Source: Plantago major (taxonomy: Eukaryota > Streptophyta > Magnoliopsida > Lamiales > Plantaginaceae). Taken from it: a DNA stretch of 64,000 nt. The DNA lies in contig CM048840.1 of the NCBI GenBank assembly GCA_026545765.1, forward strand, positions 9,549,265 to 9,613,264, given 5' to 3'. The notes beneath the pieces were generated by a model that was not told the DNA's origin, did no database searches, and saw only the letters and a list, made by a program, of their open reading frames with translations. Position 1 is the stretch's first letter, and every line of letters begins with the position of its first letter. This document shows positions 10,685 to 24,500 of this stretch, piece by piece. The position numbers were made by a program, and so were the translations under genes.

Positions 10685-11867
10685 TCATCGGATAAGAACT
10701 CCGTCAATCACATGGGGTACATTCTCACGGGTATCTTGTTCGAACTCTTCGATTTCCTTGTCATAGTTTAGGTATTTGTGGCGCTCATCCTCAACTATCA
10801 TGTTGTGGAGTGTGATGCAGCAATCCATAATCTTTTTGAGTGTGGCCCTGTCGTGTCCAAGGGCCGGATTTCGTATAATTGCAAATCGTGCTTGCAGTAC
10901 TCCGAAAGCACGTTCCACATCTTTCCGGCAAGACTCCTGGCGCTTAGAGAACTTGGCTTCTTTGTGCGTTACCGGATTCGGGATGGCAGGAACAAATGTA
11001 GCCCAAGCTGGGTAGATGTCATCGGTTAGGTAGTAAGGCATGTTGTACTGATGTCCATTGACCTCAAAGTTGACCTGAGGTGCCGTGCTATTCAGGAGAT
11101 CGTCGAACACCGGTGAACGTTGCACGATCGACAAGTCATTGTATTTTCCGGAAATCCCGAAGAATGAATGTCATATCCAAGTATCTTGGGATTCTACTGC
11201 TTCTAAAACAAGGGTGGGCTTTTTGCTTCTGCCTTGAAATTGACCGTGCCACGCCTTGGGACAGTTCTTCCATGTCCAGTGCATACAGTTGATACTCCCA
11301 AGCATGCCCACAAATCCTCTTGCAGCGTTGATTGCCAGAATCCTTCGAACATCGGCTTCATTGGCCCTCCGCATGTATGTTGGACCAAACTCAGCCACCA
11401 CAGTGTCACAAAAATGCAAAAGACACATGAGAGCCGTGCTTTCACCAAGCGGTGATAAATCGGCTAAATCGGCTAAGCCCATAAGCTAGCATGCGAATGG
11501 TGCGATAAATTTTGTAGTGTGGTTAACCGGTCGACGAGCATCTTGCACAAAGAAATCATCTTGACACCACCGTGATCACCCATTCGAACAACGGCCTCTC
11601 CATTCTGAATCTCCGTCGAAATTTATCTGCATATGGTATGTTAACCCCGAAGTAGTCTTCCTCCAATAGTTTGCCATGCTCTTCTCGATTTCTGTTAATG
11701 TAAGCACGCTTCTTCTTAGGCCGTCGTGGCTCGTCCGGTTGTTGCTGTTGTTGGAATTGTTGGATCATATTTGGTACGTTTTGTATTATCATGCTTTGGA
11801 TTTGTGCGAAAGAATTGGATGAAGAAGAACCAAGCAAGCATTCATCATCAGATGATGAATTGGACAT
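10685..11867 (-). pseudogene. PIF/Harbinger transposase (DDE_Tnp_4), inactivated
   Basis: From 5' to 3': an N-terminal part at 11867-11556 (acidic/Ser-rich, Gln tract, then RRRFRMERPLFEWV as in plant Harbinger transposases); a damaged link 11555-11483 where family-like residues (FFVQDARRP) appear only in shifted frames; and the catalytic part 11482-10685. That part reads LGSINCMHWTWKNCPKAW ... a TGA stop at 11173-11171 after SQDTWI ... VERAFGVLQARF. In working relatives the first motif is SIDCMHW, so the catalytic Asp is Asn here. The second Asp (YNDLSIV) and the Glu (VERAFG) remain. With a nonsense codon, frameshifts and a lost catalytic residue, it is dead. Confidence 0.85.
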
Positions 11868-14047
11868 GATTATCTTTGGAAAATTGAAGTAGATAGAGTG
11901 TTTTCTATTTAGTTAAGATAATGGAAGAATTGATGAATGCAAGTAGTTTGTTGTGTCTGAAAATGTGTTCTATGGTTGCATTATATAGACAAGTTATGGG
12001 AGATGTGTGACTCATTTCTTAGTCATAGCTGAGTCACAATGCATTGGATGCCTCATTAATTGAAGATAAGATGTCTGAGAAATTGAAGACAAGATGCCTG
12101 ACAAAGCAAAGATAAGATGCCTGACAAAGTAAAGATAAATCACAAGACTTACTTTCCGTAATTCAAATAATTCAAACTCATATTCAAATTCAAATTCAAA
12201 GTACATTGATTTTATTACAACGGACACTTGGAAGAGTAAAACACAAACAAGCCACACTTCGGGAAGTAAAAAACAAGTCACACTTCGAAAAGTAAAAAAC
12301 AAACAAGTCACACCTCACATAATTTGAAAAACAAGCAAACTAAAACAAGCTCCCAACTTCAGCCATTACTCGGACGAAAACAATTCCTTCTGCAGTGCAT
12401 CACAAACTCCCTTATGTTCTGGGGTCAAGTTGGCATAGTTCCCCATAAGTGTCATCCACATGTTCATCTTCTTCTCCTTCATCCTACGTTCCTCCTTTTG
12501 GCGGGCAAACTCCAGCTTATGTCTTTCCAACTCAAGGTATTGGGGATAACTTTCATTAAAGTTAACCCATCCCTCACTCATTGCGGAGTTGCCAGAACTA
12601 CCACCTCTAGCCATCTTATTTGCCTTGTCACGACCCATATGCCGTCTGTTAGTCCTGACACTGTCCTCACTGTGGCGCTTGCTCCCACTACTAGCACCTG
12701 CTAATTCCATTGGTTGATCATCATCATCCGGAACCTCAACCCTCGGAGTTGTTGCGACCTTCTTGTATTGTTCCTCCAAGTTCATCCTCGTTTCCCACTC
12801 TGGGTACTATTTCATGGCATCCCACTGCTTGAACAAGATGAATCCGGCGTTACAACCTGACTTCTCTTTATAGAATTCATGTGCTGTTTCAGTTACATTG
12901 GCTTCATTGTAGCCACTCCGATCGCCGACAACCCTAGTAGCACGATCCACACAAATCAACCACCAATTAATGTCGTCTAAATCTCATCCGCTTAAATCTG
13001 AGACGAAGTGAATCATGACTCCGCTTTTTTTCCATACCGGACATCTTCCCATCCCTCCGCACATCCTCGAACTTCTCCTCGACTTTCTTGAACAAACTTG
13101 CGTACCTCTGATTCGTGCCAATGATCGGATTTGTGCTAACAGCCATGTAACAAGAGATGAAAACCAAGTCCTCATTCGTGTTGTAGAGTGAGCTCCGTCC
13201 TTCCCCTTTATTGGTCGTCCGTCCTTCCGTGTCTTTGGCTTTTCCTTTCCCACGCCTCCGGTTCGGTTGAATTTCCGGCTGCGTTTCAAGAACGACTTCC
13301 GGTGCTTGCAAAAATATTGGTGTTTGGGAGGTTGGAGAATGGTAATTTTGAGTGTAGGGGTCTTGGTAGGAGCTTTGGAACAAAGGACGAACGAAGCTCG
13401 GTTCACTACAAAAAAAATGGGCTTTAGCGACGAATTTATCCGTCGCTAAAGTCCACCGATAATCGCTAATCCCTTAGCGGATTAGGCGATGGATGAGATG
13501 CCCGTCTTAAAAGCAGGCGTCTCAAGCGAATTAAGGCAGATTCTTATCCGTCCCTAATTATGACGGATCATCGATTGACCTTAAAATGCGATTTAGGGAC
13601 GGATAAAATCATGACGGATAAATCTGTTGACCTTAAAATCGCGATTTAGGGACGGATAAAATTTCGACGGATTACTATACATCCTACTTGGTTGGAATTT
13701 GAGGCGGATTCTAACCCGTCTCTAAATGTCCCACCTAATTAAGCCAAAATCGGCATTTTTAGCGGATTCCTATTAAATCGCTAAAAACCTATTTTAATTT
13801 TTAAAATTTTAATTCTGTTTCACATTTTACTGTTTTCACACAATATAATTGTAGATAATATACGAAACAATTAAATTGTATTAATTAACAATAGAGATTA
13901 ACGAATACAAATTATCGAACGAAGACTAAATATCCGTACAGAAGATGAAATGTGTATATGTAGCATAAACAACATAAGCATAAGTCTAATGTAACTAAGA
14001 ATCGGCCGGAGGAGGCGGTCGTTGTTGGGTCGTCAAGATCATTTGGG

Positions 14048-15842
14048 TCAAAGCATCCACCTGCTGAGCCATACGAGCTTGGTTCTCAAGCACTTCTTTG
14101 GTAGCGCCTTGGTTTGCTCAATCTCTTCCTTGTTTCTAGCTAACTCCCCTTGGAGAGGAGTCATCATCTCCTGGACCTGGTCCTGTGTGAAAACATCAGC
14201 TCCTGTGGATGCCTGGGACACTAAGAAGCTATGACCCGTCAATGTAGGGCCCAAACTTCCAATTCCATACAATCGACCCTTGTTGTCCATTGGGTTGACG
14301 ACAAAGAAGATCTGGTTTTGCTCTTGAATCGACAGCTCCCGACCGTCGATCCTCCTCTCGATCTCACTCTGCAATCGTAAAGTGCATACGAAATAAGATA
14401 CAGTTTTAGGAATTTCTTATAATATACAAATACAAATGTGAACCTTAACAAAGAAACGTACCGCAATACGCTCGGACTTCTCGTCCACCCAAATGCCGTC
14501 CTTTAGCTTAGTCTTCTTGAAGTGGTATAGCGCGGTCTTGGGGTCCCCAGCCTGGATCTAAAGAACATACATGGAAACAAGTAGTAAGTTGGTAGAAATG
14601 AAAGCAAAAAACATATAAATCATCTTCCACAGTGGATAATGAAAGTAAAAAACACAAGTAGTAAGTAATTAATATATACACTAACCGCCATCTGATGATC
14701 CGTAACAACAGCTCGCGACCCATAATGGTGTCTGGAAGTGCCCGTACCATCGATCGCCAGTTCTCTCATTCTTTGCCTTTGATCCACGACAAGGGTTCCT
14801 TCGATTACTCCACCAATGCCTTGCTCATCCCCTACAAACGATGGCTTAGTGCCATTGTCTCTACATTTTTTCGCAGCATAAACCATTTTCCTATAGAGGT
14901 CTGACCCTAGCCTCTCGAAAACCGACCACAACTGGGGAAGCAGGGCATTGGAAATGTAGTAGGTTTTCTACAACAATTCCACACAACATAGAAATTACAC
15001 AAGGTAAATGAAGACAACAATTTAAAGATAACACATGCAACAAATTCATTAATGGTGACTAACATATCACTCAAGTTCAGTGGCTAACATACCACTCAGA
15101 TTGTCCTAAAATTTACTAACACAATGGTGACTAACATATCACCCAAGTTCAGTGGCTAACATACCACTCACATATAGTAGCTAACATACCACGCACATTA
15201 ACACAACGATTAAAACAACAAATAAAGCACTGTAACATTTAAGCTTACATGACTCATCCAGTAAAAAGCCTTCATCCCTTTCGAGACACGTGACCACTTC
15301 TACTTGCCATGAGTAACTCCCTCATGCCCCTAAAATGTCGATCGATTCTTAGGAAGCATCGAGGGCAAAATTGTTATCAATGAGAAAGACAAGAAACAAA
15401 TATTCATTAGTATATATAGTTAAATAAATGGTATGTGACATATACTTGTCTTAAGTTATGTTCTACAAATGCATAATATGTACTACTGCTGGCATTTGAG
15501 AACAACAAGCTTCCCTTCCACATATATAGCACCGGGTGTCAAAACTACAAAGGGGCAATCGTCAGGGGGTAAGTCAGCCCAGACATGTGATTGGCCCGTG
15601 CTCGAGCTCGGTGGAGTCTTAGGAACCGTAGACTGGCTGCTCCCACCAATATCAAAGCCCATAGAAGGACTACTCGCTCCACTGGGTGGTGTACTGCCTG
15701 TACCAGAACCACCAGGGATCCCACTCGATGCGGGGGGGACGGTATGTAGGTCTCCTATGCCGCGACATCTGTAAAACATCTGACAAATAAAGAAAAAATA
15801 TGTTAGTAAATTACCGTGAATTTGCATGTAAAACATATACAT
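14048..15842 (-). pseudogene. CACTA-1 TnpA-like gene remnant
   Basis: Exon-like blocks on the minus strand: 15770-15500 (starts MSRHRRPTYRP and turns Gly/Ser/Pro-rich after a C7 run that shifts the frame), 14931-14700 (WSVFERLGSDLYRKMVYAAKK) and 14374-14048 (ERRIDGRELSIQEQNQIFFV, VNPMDNKGRLYGIGSLG, then a charged helical tail). The last block matches the 26553-26900 block of CACTA-3. It corresponds to the plant En/Spm second-gene family (Transposase_24-like), thought to bind subterminal repeats. Confidence 0.65.
15054..15195 (-). repeat. TATGTTAG-loop hairpin repeats in CACTA-1
   Basis: At least five copies read on the plus strand as GGTGACTAACATATCACC or AGTGGCTAACATACCACT (for example 15126-15143 and 15151-15168). 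Each folds as a 4-5 bp stem around CTAACATA (TATGTTAG on the element sense strand). The same repeat occurs in CACTA-2 and CACTA-3 at the equivalent place. Confidence 0.75.
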
Positions 15843-17983
15843 TTGACACGTACATCCATGAACGATCGGGATTCATAATTTGATAATTAACCTGACACGT
15901 CTAAATTTATTAGATTTATAATTACATGTATAGCATTACATATTTAGTTTCATTACAATTACAATTACATTCTTAATTATGATATGTTAAGAATTTTATG
16001 AATTACATGCATTTCTGATTAAAATTAATTTTTATAAATTTTAAATTTCCATTTAACTATTAACATTACAAATTGTAGATGAAAATAGTATTAATTATTT
16101 TTATGTTAATACGAAAAAACTATATTAAAATCACCAAAATCACCAAATTGTCTCCAAACACACAATTAAATCTTCCTAATCCTAGTACGTATACGAAAAT
16201 ATCAAATTAAATACCCTACATACTTACAATCATCCTAACATTATACTAACAATCCAATTTCACAATAAATATATCAATTGCACATCTCAAAGTTAACACG
16301 ATACGTAATATAAGCTAAACTAGCTACTACATACTTCCTATAAACATACAATTGCTCAAACTAGTCGAAATTAACAAAATTCCCAAATTTGAAAAAGTAA
16401 GGGTTTTAGCCAAAATACCTTCGATTACGGTGAAATTAGCCGAAGAAAGATGAAATTGATGGACCGCCCGAGTTCCTTGTCCCACGAGCTTCGAAAAGAG
16501 TCTAAGATTGGCCGGAATAGTTGAGTTTTGGTCGGACTTTGAATTTGGGCGAAAATGGCAAGAGAAGGAGAAAGAAGAAGGCAGAACAGAAATGGGGAAG
16601 AAGAACACGTTATGTTCGCCTTATTCCGATTTAGCGACGGATATACCAATCCGTCGTTAAATCGAATTTTTTATTTTTTTAAAAAAAAATTCTTTTTCAC
16701 TTTAATTTTTAGTCAATCCTAATTCGCGACGGATCAGTCTATCCGTCGCGAATTAAGGACGGATATTTAATCCGTCGCGAATTAGGGACGAATTGAGCAA
16801 ATTGCTCAATCCGTCGTTAAACTATAGCGATTCGTCGCTATTTGATTATCCGTCGCCAAATCCGTCTCTAAAACCGAACATTCTTGTAGTGGTTGGGGTT
16901 GTTGAGAAGTGTTTTCGTCGAGCTTTTGCATCAACTCTTGGTAGGATCCGGGAAGGGCTGAACATAAAATGCCCTGGACCGAAAAACCGGCCCGAACCGG
17001 CCCAAAAAATCGGTTTTTGGGCTGACCCTAAACCTATTCGGTCCGGTTCTCGGGTTGAAGAAATTGGAAATTTTGGTTTTCGGTCCGGGCCGGTCCAAAA
17101 TCGAAAAACCCGGGCTGGACCGACAAAACCGAAATTTACATAACTCAAAACCTAACCCCCATTCCCAAATCACATTCCCAAAACCTAGCTCCTGCAGTCC
17201 AATCACCATTCCTCCAGTTGCCATTCCTCCACACCCACCTCCACCTACGGCGCTCACCTCCACCTCCGCCTCCCTCTAATCCAATCTCCGATCTCCTTCT
17301 CCTTCTCCTTGTCCGATCTCCTTCTCCTTCTCGTTGTCTGATCTCCTTCTCCTTCTCCCACTACAAGAAAATCAGTAAAAAACGACGTTATGGGGCGAAA
17401 AATCCATCGCCCCATAATGACGGATTGCTAATTGGGGCGACGGATTCTATCCGTCGCCCCGTTTGGCGACGAATAATTATTTGACCTTTAAAAAAAATGA
17501 AATTATTAACGACGGATAATTTTATCCGTCGTTAATATTCTAATTAAAAAAAAAACAAAAGGGCGGATACCTATCAAATGCCCTAAATCTTGACGGATCG
17601 GCCCGGAATGGTAGCGGATACGTGTCAAATCGGCTGAGAGGGTTTTATGCTTGATTATGACGAAAGCGAGAATCATCATCTTCTTCATTCTTCTTCCTCA
17701 TTCTCTTCTTCTCCTCTCTTGATTTCCGGTGAAGTATTCGTTATTCCGGCCAATCTTGGTGCCTAATCGAAGCTCGTGTGACAATGAGTTTGGTTCTTCG
17801 ATCAATTTCATATTTCTACCGATTAATCAAGGTACTTTGGCTAAAACCCTAGTTTTTAAAAATTTGGGGATTTTGTTTATTTTGATTAATTTGAGCAATT
17901 ATATGTATATATGATAAGTATGTAGTAGTTAGTTTAGTTAATTTGATCAATTATATGTAATTTGATATGTAATTTGTTCAATT

Positions 17984-18057
<74 letters not shown>

Positions 18058-18129
18058 CATACTACATACATATCATACTACATACCTAACATATATACAT
18101 ATCATAACTAAATATGTATATATGTTAGG

Positions 18130-18196
<67 letters not shown>
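17984..18196. repeat. (AT)n tracts flanking a 23-bp palindrome
   Basis: An (AT)n tract (about 17984-18056) and a second (18133-18196) flank a perfect inverted repeat with arms 18080-18102 and 18112-18134 and a 9-base loop. The whole block could extrude as a large cruciform. It lies in the 5' non-coding part of CACTA-2. Confidence 0.85.
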
Positions 18197-18199
<3 letters not shown>

Positions 18200-18689
18200 T
18201 AATTTGATAGTTAGTTTAGTTAATGATATGTGTATATGTGGGGTCTGTAGTATGATATGAATGTATGTAGTATGTTAAGTTTGGTATGTATGAATGTATG
18301 TAGTTAGTTTGATTTGTGTGTTAAGTATATATAGTTAGTTTAGTTAATTTGATATGTTTGTTAAGTATAGAAGTATGTAGTTTTGATTTGATAAATTTGT
18401 ATGTTAAGTATGTAATTTGATATGAATATATGTAGTAATTCGATATGTATAGAGTAATTAGTTAATTTGATATGTATGTTAAGTATATAATATATGTACT
18501 AAGAGGTTGAAATGATTAAAATATATGCCCAATTTTGTAACATATCGAACACTTAATTAATAATTAATTTATAAGGAACATATAATAATTAACAATTAAC
18601 CTCCACAATCTTCTTATCCGAATTGGAATCGGTCTAATAAATTAAATACGATCTAATCAATTGGAACGTGTCAGGTTAAAATTAAAGTA

Positions 18690-19116
18690 TAAAATGAATT
18701 CCTACCGTTCATGGATGTACGATAAATGCGGTAAATGGCGCGAGTTTCTAGGAGTTTTGTAGAAGGGTTAAATGTTTCATCTCGTTTGCCATGGGACGTC
18801 CGGTTTGTCTGTTGGGGTTGATAAAGTGTCCTTGCACATTGGAAACCTGCGAAACAAGCAATTTATAGCGCCTTCTGATATTCGAGCACTTGCGACGTTA
18901 CAGTTCATGCACGAGTATCATGTATGGATTCATCACGGTGAGAAGCACCGTCCATGGCATACCTCGATGGAGGGAGAGGCGGGGTTTGGGGCCGCCTATC
19001 AGTGCCTTTCTACTTGTTGGAACATGTGCATGGTGTATTGGGAGGAGGATGTAGATGCATTGGAATGCAAGTTACATGGTAGGGGCGTCACAAGTGATGA
19101 GGAGGATCGTGCATGA
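18690..19116 (+). pseudogene. First, shortened copy of CACTA-2 TnpD N-terminus
   Basis: Begins MNSYRSWMYDK (transposase-associated domain start), with a stop at about 18763, then NKQFIAPSDIRALATLQFMH, EYHVWIHHGEKH, and jumps to MCMVYWEEDVDALECKLHG. In the second copy that last segment lies about 400 bp further on, so this copy has lost the acidic middle segment. It is followed by an (AT)n tract and then a longer second copy. Confidence 0.6.
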
Positions 19117-19173
19117 GAATGAGGAGTTTCATCCGTTTTGTCTCTGAAACTTGTATAACTAGTAATCATTAGT

Positions 19174-19290
<117 letters not shown>

Positions 19291-21530
19291 AAACCAAACA
19301 GTATGGTAAAATTGAAGCTGATGTAACTTATATTATGTAATGCCGTAACAATTGACTGGAGCTAATATAACTTATATTACATAGCAATTGATTGAATTAT
19401 TGTGAAATTGATTTATTATAAGTAAATGAAAGACCTCGATCTAATGAATTCAAGCGTGTCGTTATTATCTAATTATTGATGAATCTTGATGGTTCATGGA
19501 TGTATTGTCGTACTCTCAATGGCAGAGTTCAATGGAGTTTTCTGAAAGGGGTTGAAGGTCTCATTGCATTTGCAATGTCAAATCCGGCTTGTGTAAAGGA
19601 TGGGTTGATAAAGTGCCCTTGTGCAATGAAGCGGTCGAGAAACAAGCAATCGTGGCTCTAAGCGGTAGTCCGGCACTTGAGGAAAATGGATTCCTCCTGC
19701 GTATCGGTATGGAATCATCATGGTGAGGAAGCGACCGTCAATACATATGACCAATATAGGCGTGGAAGGAAGAGAAAAAATGAACAAGTCGGGGAACAAA
19801 GTACATCTGAAGGCGATGCTATTCGAGCTCGAGTCGAACAAATGGTGTATGATGCTGCAGGGGTAGAGTTCAGGGACACAACTAACACTAAAACCGAGGT
19901 GGAGGTGGAGGAACCACGAATCCGAGATCGATTATTCTTTGACTTGTTAGAATCATCGAGGAAATCGGTTTATCCGGTGTAAGCTCATGAGTTGTCTTTC
20001 TTTGGCTCGGCTAATGAGTTGTAAGGCTAACGGCCAACAATCTAAACGAGCTTCAATGAATGGGTTGACATAATGTGGACCTTTGTCTGAAGAAAACCTA
20101 GTTCCACTGACTTTTACCAAGCGAAGAAAAAGATGCGGGGTTTAGGGTTGCCTGTGGTAACCATAGACTGTTGTCCGAAAATGTGCATGATATATTGGGA
20201 GGAGGATGCAGATCTAATAGAGTGCAAGTTTTGTGGTAAGGCAGCAGTCAAGCATTACAAGGAGGGGGAAAAGAAGCGATGAAGAAAATCTCCCATATAA
20301 GAAAATGTGGTACTTCCCTCTAGCACCTCGTTTGAAAAGATTGTATGCTTCAAGTGCTTCTGCGGATAAAATGCGGTGGCACAAGGAGCGAGTAATCTCG
20401 GATAATGCAGAAGATCACTCCAAGAAAGCCTGTTAATAGCCACGGAAGAATAGCGGCGGAATCTATCCGTCGCTAGCTATGACGAATCGCTAGCTCTAGC
20501 GACGGATAAAATCCGTCGATAGTTTTAATGACGGTTACGCCTATCCGTCGTTAACCATAACGACGTATCGTCGTATCCGTCGTTAAACCTAGCGACGGAT
20601 AATCTATCCGTCGCTAGATTCTTTGACCAAGAAAAAAAAAGGGAAAATAATTTTTTAAAAAAGCTGGAACTCTGGCGGCGGATGAAGGCTTATCCGTCGT
20701 TATTAGACGGATAGCCTATCCGTCGCTGGAGTTCGATTTTTCTGAAGCATAATGCTTCCTTCCCCATTTCTCTTCTTCCTCATTCTTCTTCCTTTCTTCT
20801 CCTTATTTCGCCCAAAGCCATTCCGGTCCAAATCTCAACCATTTTGTCCATTCTTCGTGTACATTCGAAGCTCGTGAATCAAGGAGGTCAATTGTGCCGT
20901 CAATTTCAAATTCCATCCGCTCATTTCTCTGGATTCGAAGGTAAACCCTAATTTTTTTATATTTGGGAATTTTGTTACTTTGGACTAATTTGAACAATTG
21001 AATGTAAATGGAGAGTATATAGTACTTAGTTTAGATGTAATTAGGTAATGTTTTACCTTTGAGATGTGCAATTGATATATATTGATTGTGAATTTGAATT
21101 TTTAGTATAGTATGTTTGCAAGTATGTTGGACTTTTAATTAATTTGATATTGGTGTATATTTAGTAAAATTATGAAGATTTAGTACCTCGTTTTGAAACC
21201 CTAACTTTTTGACATATTTGGAAAATTTAGTTAATTTAGACTAATTTAAGCAATTGTAATTGTATGTTTAATTAACTTTGAGATGTGAAATTATTTGAAT
21301 TGTTAATTAGTATAATGTTAAGTATGTCGTAGTTTTGATTTAAGTATGTTAAGTATGTTAATTAAGATTTGCAATTGTTTCATTTGATAAATTTATACAT
21401 GTACTAGATTATAAATTATGAGAATTTAATTAATGAAGTGTGTTGATATAATTTGGTGATTACATTCGTAAAATGCATGTAATTTATAATTTATAAATTC
21501 GCATTAAAGGGTTGGAATGCTTTATTTGTA

Positions 21531-24500
21531 ATGGAAATTTTGGTAAGAGACAAAAACTTTATAACATGCAAGAAATGGGGAAATAGGAATCGAGTTGAAA
21601 AAATACGACCTAATCAATTCAAACGTGTCAGGTTATATAATCATCCAATGAACACCGATCGTTCATGGATGTACCAAAGGATAGTTAATGGCAGAGTTTT
21701 ACCTAGTTTTGTGGAAGGAGTTGATGCATTCGTTACATTTGCATTGACACAGACTAATTGTTTGAGTTGGGGGATGATGAAGTGCCCTTGCACCCAGTAT
21801 AAATGTAGAAATAAGCAATTTTTACCTCCAGAAACGGTAGTGGAACACTTGAAACGTAAGGGGTTTGTAGCTGAGTATGACGTATGGACTTCTCATGGTG
21901 AGACATACAAGCCGTTCATGGATTATGAGAATTTGGGGAAGCGTAAAAGAAAACAGGAAACTGTGATGGGAAGTACTCAAAATACTTCTACATCTGATGC
22001 TAATAATGATCATGAACGAGTTGAGCAAATGGTATATGATATTGCGGGTCTAGAGTTCATGGACACCAGGGAGCCAGTAACCGAGGGGGATGCGGAGGAG
22101 CCTCCGAATCCTGAGGATCAGGTCTTCTTCGACTTGATGGAATCCGCAAAGAAGCCGGTTTATCCGGGGTGTAAGCACACCGAATTGTCATTGTTGGCTC
22201 GGCTAATGAGTTAAGGCTAATGGCGAATCGAATCGAGCTTCAATGAATGGGTACAAGTAATGTCAGACTTTGTCCGAACGAAACCTAGTTCCTGACTTTT
22301 ACCGGCGAAGAAAAGATCGAGGATGGGGTTGCCCATGGAAACCATAGATTGTTGTGAGGGTATCGCATGATTTATTGGGAGGAGGATAAAGATCTCTTGA
22401 AGTGCAAGTTACGTGGTAAGGACCGTACAAAGCGTTACAGCGAGGCGCCTCGAAAAGCGTCGGAAGAAAAATCTCCCACATAAGAAAATGTGGTATTTCC
22501 TCTAGCACCTAGTTTGAAAAGGTTATGCTTCAAGTGCTTGTCTTTGATAAAATCTGGTGGCACAAGGAGAGAGTAATCCGGTAGAGGTAGAATGGAGCAT
22601 TCATCGGACTCACTGCATGGAAACACTTGACGAGAGCTATCCGAGTTTGCATGAACTGAAATGTCTGATTGGGCCTTTGTACGGATGGTTTTAACCCCTT
22701 TGGAAGTGACCGGAAGTACTCTTGTTGGCCAGTTATGCTGACACCGTCCAACCTCCCCCGGTGAGTGCATGAAGGAACCGTTCATGTTCTTGACTGCTTT
22801 GGTGCCCGGTCCATATGATCCAGGACAGAAGGTGGATGTGTTCTTGCAGCCCCTAATCAAGGAGCTGATCGAGTTGTGGGAAAAAGGTATCCGACATATG
22901 ATGTGTCAGCGAAGAAGAACTTCAACTTGAGGCACTATTGTGGACCGTGGTGATTTTCGACTTACTCCATGCTATGCTATCTGGAAGGAAAACCGCGGCT
23001 TTAATGCTTGTCCACATTGTTTGAATGACGATAGTGCATTTAGGCGAAGGAGGCGGAAAGGAATGTTGGTTTGATCATCGTAGGTTTCTACCAAAAGATC
23101 ATCCGTTCAGGAAGAACAAGACTCAATTCTTGAAGGATCGAGTAGAAATGAAAGGGCCCCCGACAAAACTTACTGGTGCATAGATACTTGCAGAGATAGA
23201 AAATTTGGGTCTTATGAAAATGGCGAACTTGGGTCGAGAAGCATAACGATAAAATTAGCAAAAATTGTGGATGGAAGAAGAAGCATCTTACGGGACTTGC
23301 CTTATTGGAGCACTCTTCTTATCCGTCACAACTTGGATTTCATGCACATTGAGAAGAGCGTGTTGGCGCTTCAACACGATTTGCAACATTACGGGAAAAC
23401 AAAGGATCTGATTAAATCTAGATCTGAGTTGGATACATTATGTAATAGGCGGAGTTGACAAAGCGGAATGATAAGGGATTGGCCCAAGGCGACTACAATT
23501 GACATTGAAGCTAGGAACAATTGTTTGATTGGGTGAGGGATTGAAGTTCCAGCGGTTATGCATCGAACTTGGGAGGGTGTGTGGATTTGAAGAAGACAAA
23601 GATGTATGGGATGAAGAGCCACGATTGCCATGTGTTCATGGAGAGGCTTCTCCTGTTGCATTTCGAGAACTACTACCTAAGCTATATGGGCGCTCTATGC
23701 GTCTGAGCTTATTTTCAAGAATTTATGCTCGAGGTGCTTGAGGATGAAGTGTTAGCAAATCTTGAAAGCAACATACCATTGATTCTATGCAAGCTTGGCG
23801 TATCTTTCCACCGAGCTTCTTTGATTCTATGGAGCACTTGCGGTTCACCTCCCACATGAAGCGAGACTTCTTTGGACGGTTCGATGTCGATGGATGTATC
23901 CATTCGAGAGGTGTGTAATAAAGGCATCCATTTACGTAAAATGTTCTTATTTTGAAGGAACATTATCTTACCTAAATATATATACAACTTACGGTATTTG
24001 GGAAAATTGAAGAAATGCGTCAGCAACAAAGGTAAGCTGAGGGTCGATGGCGATGCATCGTGAGACGAGGCGCCATCTTACTGCTATTACTTTGGAGACC
24101 ACGTGCCACTAAGGCATCTAGACCGGCGAAATGCGGAACCGTATGAAGTTCAAAAGGATGATGAAGTTACACTTTCAATATTTAGGATCTCGGGTAGACC
24201 TATGGGCGAAAGGAATCTGAGAATGGGCGAGATAAGGAGGTGAAGGCATCCCACTATTATGTCCTCTCGGCATCTTTGAAGTTGATGAATTTATGAAGAT
24301 CTTTGCTAGGTGAGCATCTTACTTATTATAACACATAAATTTGAACTTCTAACTACTATCTAATCATGTCATCATGTCCACGGCGTTTTCAAAAGCGTTA
24401 TGCGAAGATGGATCAAATATGGCGGATGACACACTTGAAGAAGCGCTTGAAGAGAAGTTGCCAATTGAATTTCTGATTGGTTAGGGATTATGTCGAGATC

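Larger units (their letters stand above)
13404..16891 (-). mobile_element. CACTA-1 (En/Spm), deletion derivative, TSD GTT
   Basis: Starts CACTACAAAAAAAATGG and ends TTCTTGTAGTG, flanked by GTT at 13401-13403 and 16892-16894. Both subterminal regions are packed with direct and inverted GCGACGGAT/ATCCGTCGC words, the presumed TnpA-binding repeats of En/Spm-type elements. Element sense is the minus strand: its 5' UTR-like region (16610-16400) matches that of CACTA-2 at 17690-17860. It has lost most of the TnpD gene and keeps only a TnpA-like gene. Confidence 0.92.

Noticed and set aside
16846..17263. Frames of 100-116 codons around 17 kb
   Set aside because: They cross the CACTA-1/hAT boundary and derive from hAT subterminal CCGG repeats, not from a gene.
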